Shown in pieces: positions 61,005-64,000 of a stretch of DNA of 64,000 nucleotides. The position numbers were made by a program, and so were the translations under genes. The DNA lies in contig NC_037320.1 in assembly GCF_000143535.2 (NCBI RefSeq), positions 1,364,001 through 1,428,000 on the forward strand, given 5' to 3'. Each line of letters starts with the position of its first letter. Position 1 is the stretch's first letter. The notes beneath the pieces are model-generated. The model was not told where the DNA came from and made no database searches. It worked only from the letters and a program-made list of their open reading frames with translations. Source of the stretch: Botrytis cinerea B05.10. Its lineage: Eukaryota > Ascomycota > Leotiomycetes > Helotiales > Sclerotiniaceae.

Positions 61005-64000
61005 ATGCCACTCATGATGGAAGACGTCGATAATATGGAAGTCGATATGGATGACCTCTTTGGTGACGGCACGGGGCTATCGTTGCCATCTAGACCACCG
61101 CCATCAAAAGAACTTCATCAGAGGGTTGATGAACTGAGAGGAAGCGGATGTTGCCAGTAAGAAAGAGCCCCCGGTTACATCAGTATTTAGACCTACTAAC
61201 ATTACCACCCAAGAGGCATTGCCTGGTCAAAGTGGGGAAGCATTGCTTCTATAACTCCAAACGGATCTGGCCTAGAGTTAAGGAATTTAAGGTGTCACCC
61301 GGGAGATGGTACATGGGGTTTAAGTGAAGCTACAGTGATACCACAATTGACTAGCAACCTCGATGGTGGGCCCTTGAAGCATCTTTCTTGGAGTCCCACT
61401 GGCTCCGAGTTGGCGGTCATTGATTCCGCTGGCCGTGTCACACTTTTGCAGATATTCTCTTCACTAAATAAACCTATGATGTGTCGTCCTTGTGGTCCTG
61501 ACCCAGCGGATGATTTACATGCAGTCGTGGGTTGTTTCTGGCTGAATCTAGGTCCATTTCAGAATAGAACTGTAAGAACCGCCCTGTGAACAATTTCGTA
61601 CTATTCTAACCAGTTCTTGACAGGCCTCTAGAGTGCAGCAAGGGCCAGCTATTAAGGAAGCATCGGGGTTTCGGTACGATGCCTCTACAGCGCCTAACCT
61701 TGGACCTACGCACCCCATTCCTACCAAATCAGCGTTCGTCTATGTTACTTCTAATGGATCTTTACGTCTCTTGTGGCTACAAAGCAATGGTAAATGGCTC
61801 GAGTCACACACAGAGCTGGAGAGTATTATTTCATCCGATGATTTAATCACCCATGCAGCAATATGTGCAGAGAGAGGTAAATGCTGATACGTGAGCTTGA
61901 GAGATCTTCAACTAATGCTATCGCTAGGCCCATCCCTTTTGATTGCGCTTGCTACTTCCTCGAAGCAGTTGCGTATATTTCGAGCTGTTATACACTGGGG
62001 TCTTCCTCAAACGCAAGAAAAAGTAACCTCAATGACAATAGCCTTGAATGCAACGCTACAGACCAAGCCTCTTACTGTAACGAGCTGGTTGCACGATGTT
62101 CCAGGTGATACTTTGAATGCTTCTCATCTGGAATCATCAATGGTACAACTTTCTCACCTAAAGTTTTTATCTCCAACTGTAGATAGTAAAAATCACATGA
62201 CTCCACCAATTGTTATGGCTGTTCGTTCTTATTTGCCTGGATCGACGTCTCATTATAACCAAGAGGTTTATTCCACTGTAGATAGGTGGGAGTTCAGGGA
62301 AAGACCACAACAACCAGTACATTCTGCCTTTGAAAATTTGTCATCGCGTAAGAGTACCGATGGCTCACAGGCGACAAAACCTGTGGTAAGTTGCATGCTT
62401 CGGTCTCCATAAACTGTGCTCACATTTCTAGGTTACTGCTCAGCTCAAGAAACTCGAAAGTTTCACGGTAAATAAAATTATTGTTGCCGTGCAAACTATA
62501 TATCTTGGAAGGGTCATCAACTTTGCATATAGTGATAGTTCGGTCGATTATCGTGATCGGATCACCATGAATGAAACATTCAATGATGACGATTTAGATC
62601 GGGTTGTGCATCTTTCTCAAATTGGATTTTCCTACACCGAAGATGAACCTTGTGAGTATTCATTCACCGTATAAAACTACCTTCTAACATTCTTTAGGTT
62701 TACAGGTTGCGTTGTCCCCAAGTACTTGCTCACTGGTGCAGATAAGAAATGACGGAAAGGTCAAATGGAAGCAATTAGACTATCATTTGGGAGATATTGG
62801 GTCAACGATGGAACACCGTATGTTGATGAATCGGTTGTCAAAAAGGAGCCAAATGCTAATAAGACATAGCACGTTATGCCGCAATGATAGCTGCTCTATC
62901 CATATCATGTTCTACATCAGTCATTATGTCTATAAACTATGACGACATAATTGCTACTGCACACAATCTCGCAGAAACGAAAGACAGTAAGTTCTTTGGT
63001 GGGCTGGATAAATTTTGTTTATCGACTGACCTGTTCTAGACCTTGCATATGATTGGCTCAATGAACTAGCTAAAATTCTGAAGATTATTGCTGATTATTC
63101 GGAAGAAGCACATTATGATGTATTAATACGGAATACCATGATACAATTGTGTCTTAGCATTCAGAATTCGCTAGGCTTCACAGGCGAATTCAATGCTCGT
63201 AAATTTGCTGGAAAATTCTCATGGCTCGTTTTACAGTTGCGGAATACTGTTGTGCTTGTCACTATGGCTGCAAACATGAAAGTCCCCGGTCCAACTCATG
63301 ATACGAAGTCAACGCCCCTCGATGATCCAGGTATGCAACACTTCCGTCTCGATTTCTCAAAAGCTAACAAGATCTCTAGAGGTAATCACTGCCCTTGCCG
63401 GTTCTGTTCGCTGGGTTTTAGATCTTATGGCCTGGATAACCGACACTCTCCTCGAACTTCCCAGCACCCTTCCAGAAGATCTATCCGTAACAAATCCCAC
63501 CAAACTCTCACTCCCAGAACTTCTTGCCTACCTTCATGCCACCAACAACGTAACCCTCCACCTCCTGCTTTCTTCTCCTACCCGTGGTTTCCTTACTGCT
63601 ATCTGTCGCCGCCTCCAACATCTTGACTACGTAGCTCGGAAAGCCATCGCAACAAACACCAACCACCCGAACCAAGCAGGACAAGGGCAGCAAAGTATTT
63701 CCCCGACACTGAGAGCCGCTTATGTACAAATTGCCAACTTGACGAGTAATTGCATCGTCCGTATCAAAACATTCGAAGCCCTTCTCTCATCCCTAACCTC
63801 CTCAATCAAATCCGCATACGCAAATCATAAACCCCCTCTAGCAGGAAACACAAATAATAGCACAGGTCCTTCGCGCAATAATCTCGAAATAAAAATGCTT
63901 CTAGGCGGCGAAATCCCCACAGCATTTAAAGCAGTTATCATCGATCTCTTCAGAGGAGTACAAGATAACGAACCTAAAACTCAAAACGATTTGGGGGCCA
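61005..64000 (+). CDS. MED16: Mediator complex subunit 16 (Sin4), 5' part
   Basis: MED16 is a tail subunit of Mediator, which links DNA-bound activators to RNA polymerase II. Start MPLMMEDVDNMEVDMDDLFG is the typical ascomycete MED16 N-terminus. I place nine exons: 61005-61156, 61214-61571, 61624-61876, 61928-62385, 62432-62651, 62698-62817, 62870-62986, 63040-63330 and 63380 to the window end. Introns are 46-57 bp, all with GT..AG ends and consistent phase. Recognisable family blocks: CCQGIAWSKWGSIASITPNG, the WD-like KHLSWSPTGSELAVIDSAGR (beta-propeller part), SLLIALATSSKQLRIFR, EHPRYAAMIAALSISC, and VITALAGSVRWVLDLMAWIT in the helical C-terminal half. The frame stays open at the window edge, so the 3' end is missing. 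No damage seen. Confidence 0.93.

Overview
The window looks like a chromosome segment from a filamentous ascomycete. Genes have short introns of about 50 bases with GTRNGT donors, CTAAC-like branch points and YAG acceptors, and two conserved nuclear genes of fungal type sit at the right end. A Leotiomycete (Botrytis/Sclerotinia-like) origin is my inference from general character, not proven. The genome is split into extremely AT-rich blocks and normal-composition blocks. The AT-rich blocks are transposons destroyed by C-to-T and G-to-A changes on both strands, the signature of repeat-induced point mutation (RIP).

Layout. (1) 1-16.5 kb is RIP-decayed: a Fot1/pogo relic (about 0.68-2.53 kb), a structurally complete Ty1/copia element (4911-11222, 163-bp LTRs, TATTC duplication) inside an older unclassified repeat, a 1.6-kb LTR element with no recognisable proteins (12060-13675, 170-bp LTRs, AATAT duplication), and a second Fot1 copy (14230-16498) interrupted by an undamaged 481-bp MITE (15382-15862). 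(2) 16.5-23.46 kb is a normal-composition island with lineage-specific-looking genes: a small unknown ORF, two coiled-coil proteins (one with an in-frame stop), a MADS-box protein, a gene remnant and degenerate satellite. (3) 23.46-52.76 kb is a second RIP block, bounded exactly by 86-bp inverted repeats. It holds a Ty3/gypsy chromovirus relic, a third Fot1 copy, a gypsy element with LTRs and a TATAT duplication (33573-39776), a second copy of the unclassified repeat, a truncated gypsy element carrying a nested minus-strand copia element (42579-49063, ATATT duplication), and a fragment of a gypsy pol gene. (4) 52.76-64 kb is normal euchromatin: a broken 3-beta-HSD/sterol dehydrogenase pseudogene, an Hst3/Hst4-type sirtuin on the minus strand, and the 5' part of Mediator subunit 16 on the plus strand, diverging from a 1.5-kb shared intergenic region rich in microsatellites.

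The two intact housekeeping genes act on chromatin and transcription: histone deacetylation and the Mediator tail. The rest is mostly a layered record of transposition and genome defence. The most unusual signals are: a 31-base near-palindrome occurring six times and bracketing the gag-to-early-pol part of both copia and gypsy elements; the inverted repeats delimiting the 29.3-kb block; a consistent fading of RIP damage toward the outer edge of each element; and the MITE that post-dates RIP. Coordinates inside the RIP-decayed elements are approximate unless a terminal repeat or duplication is given.
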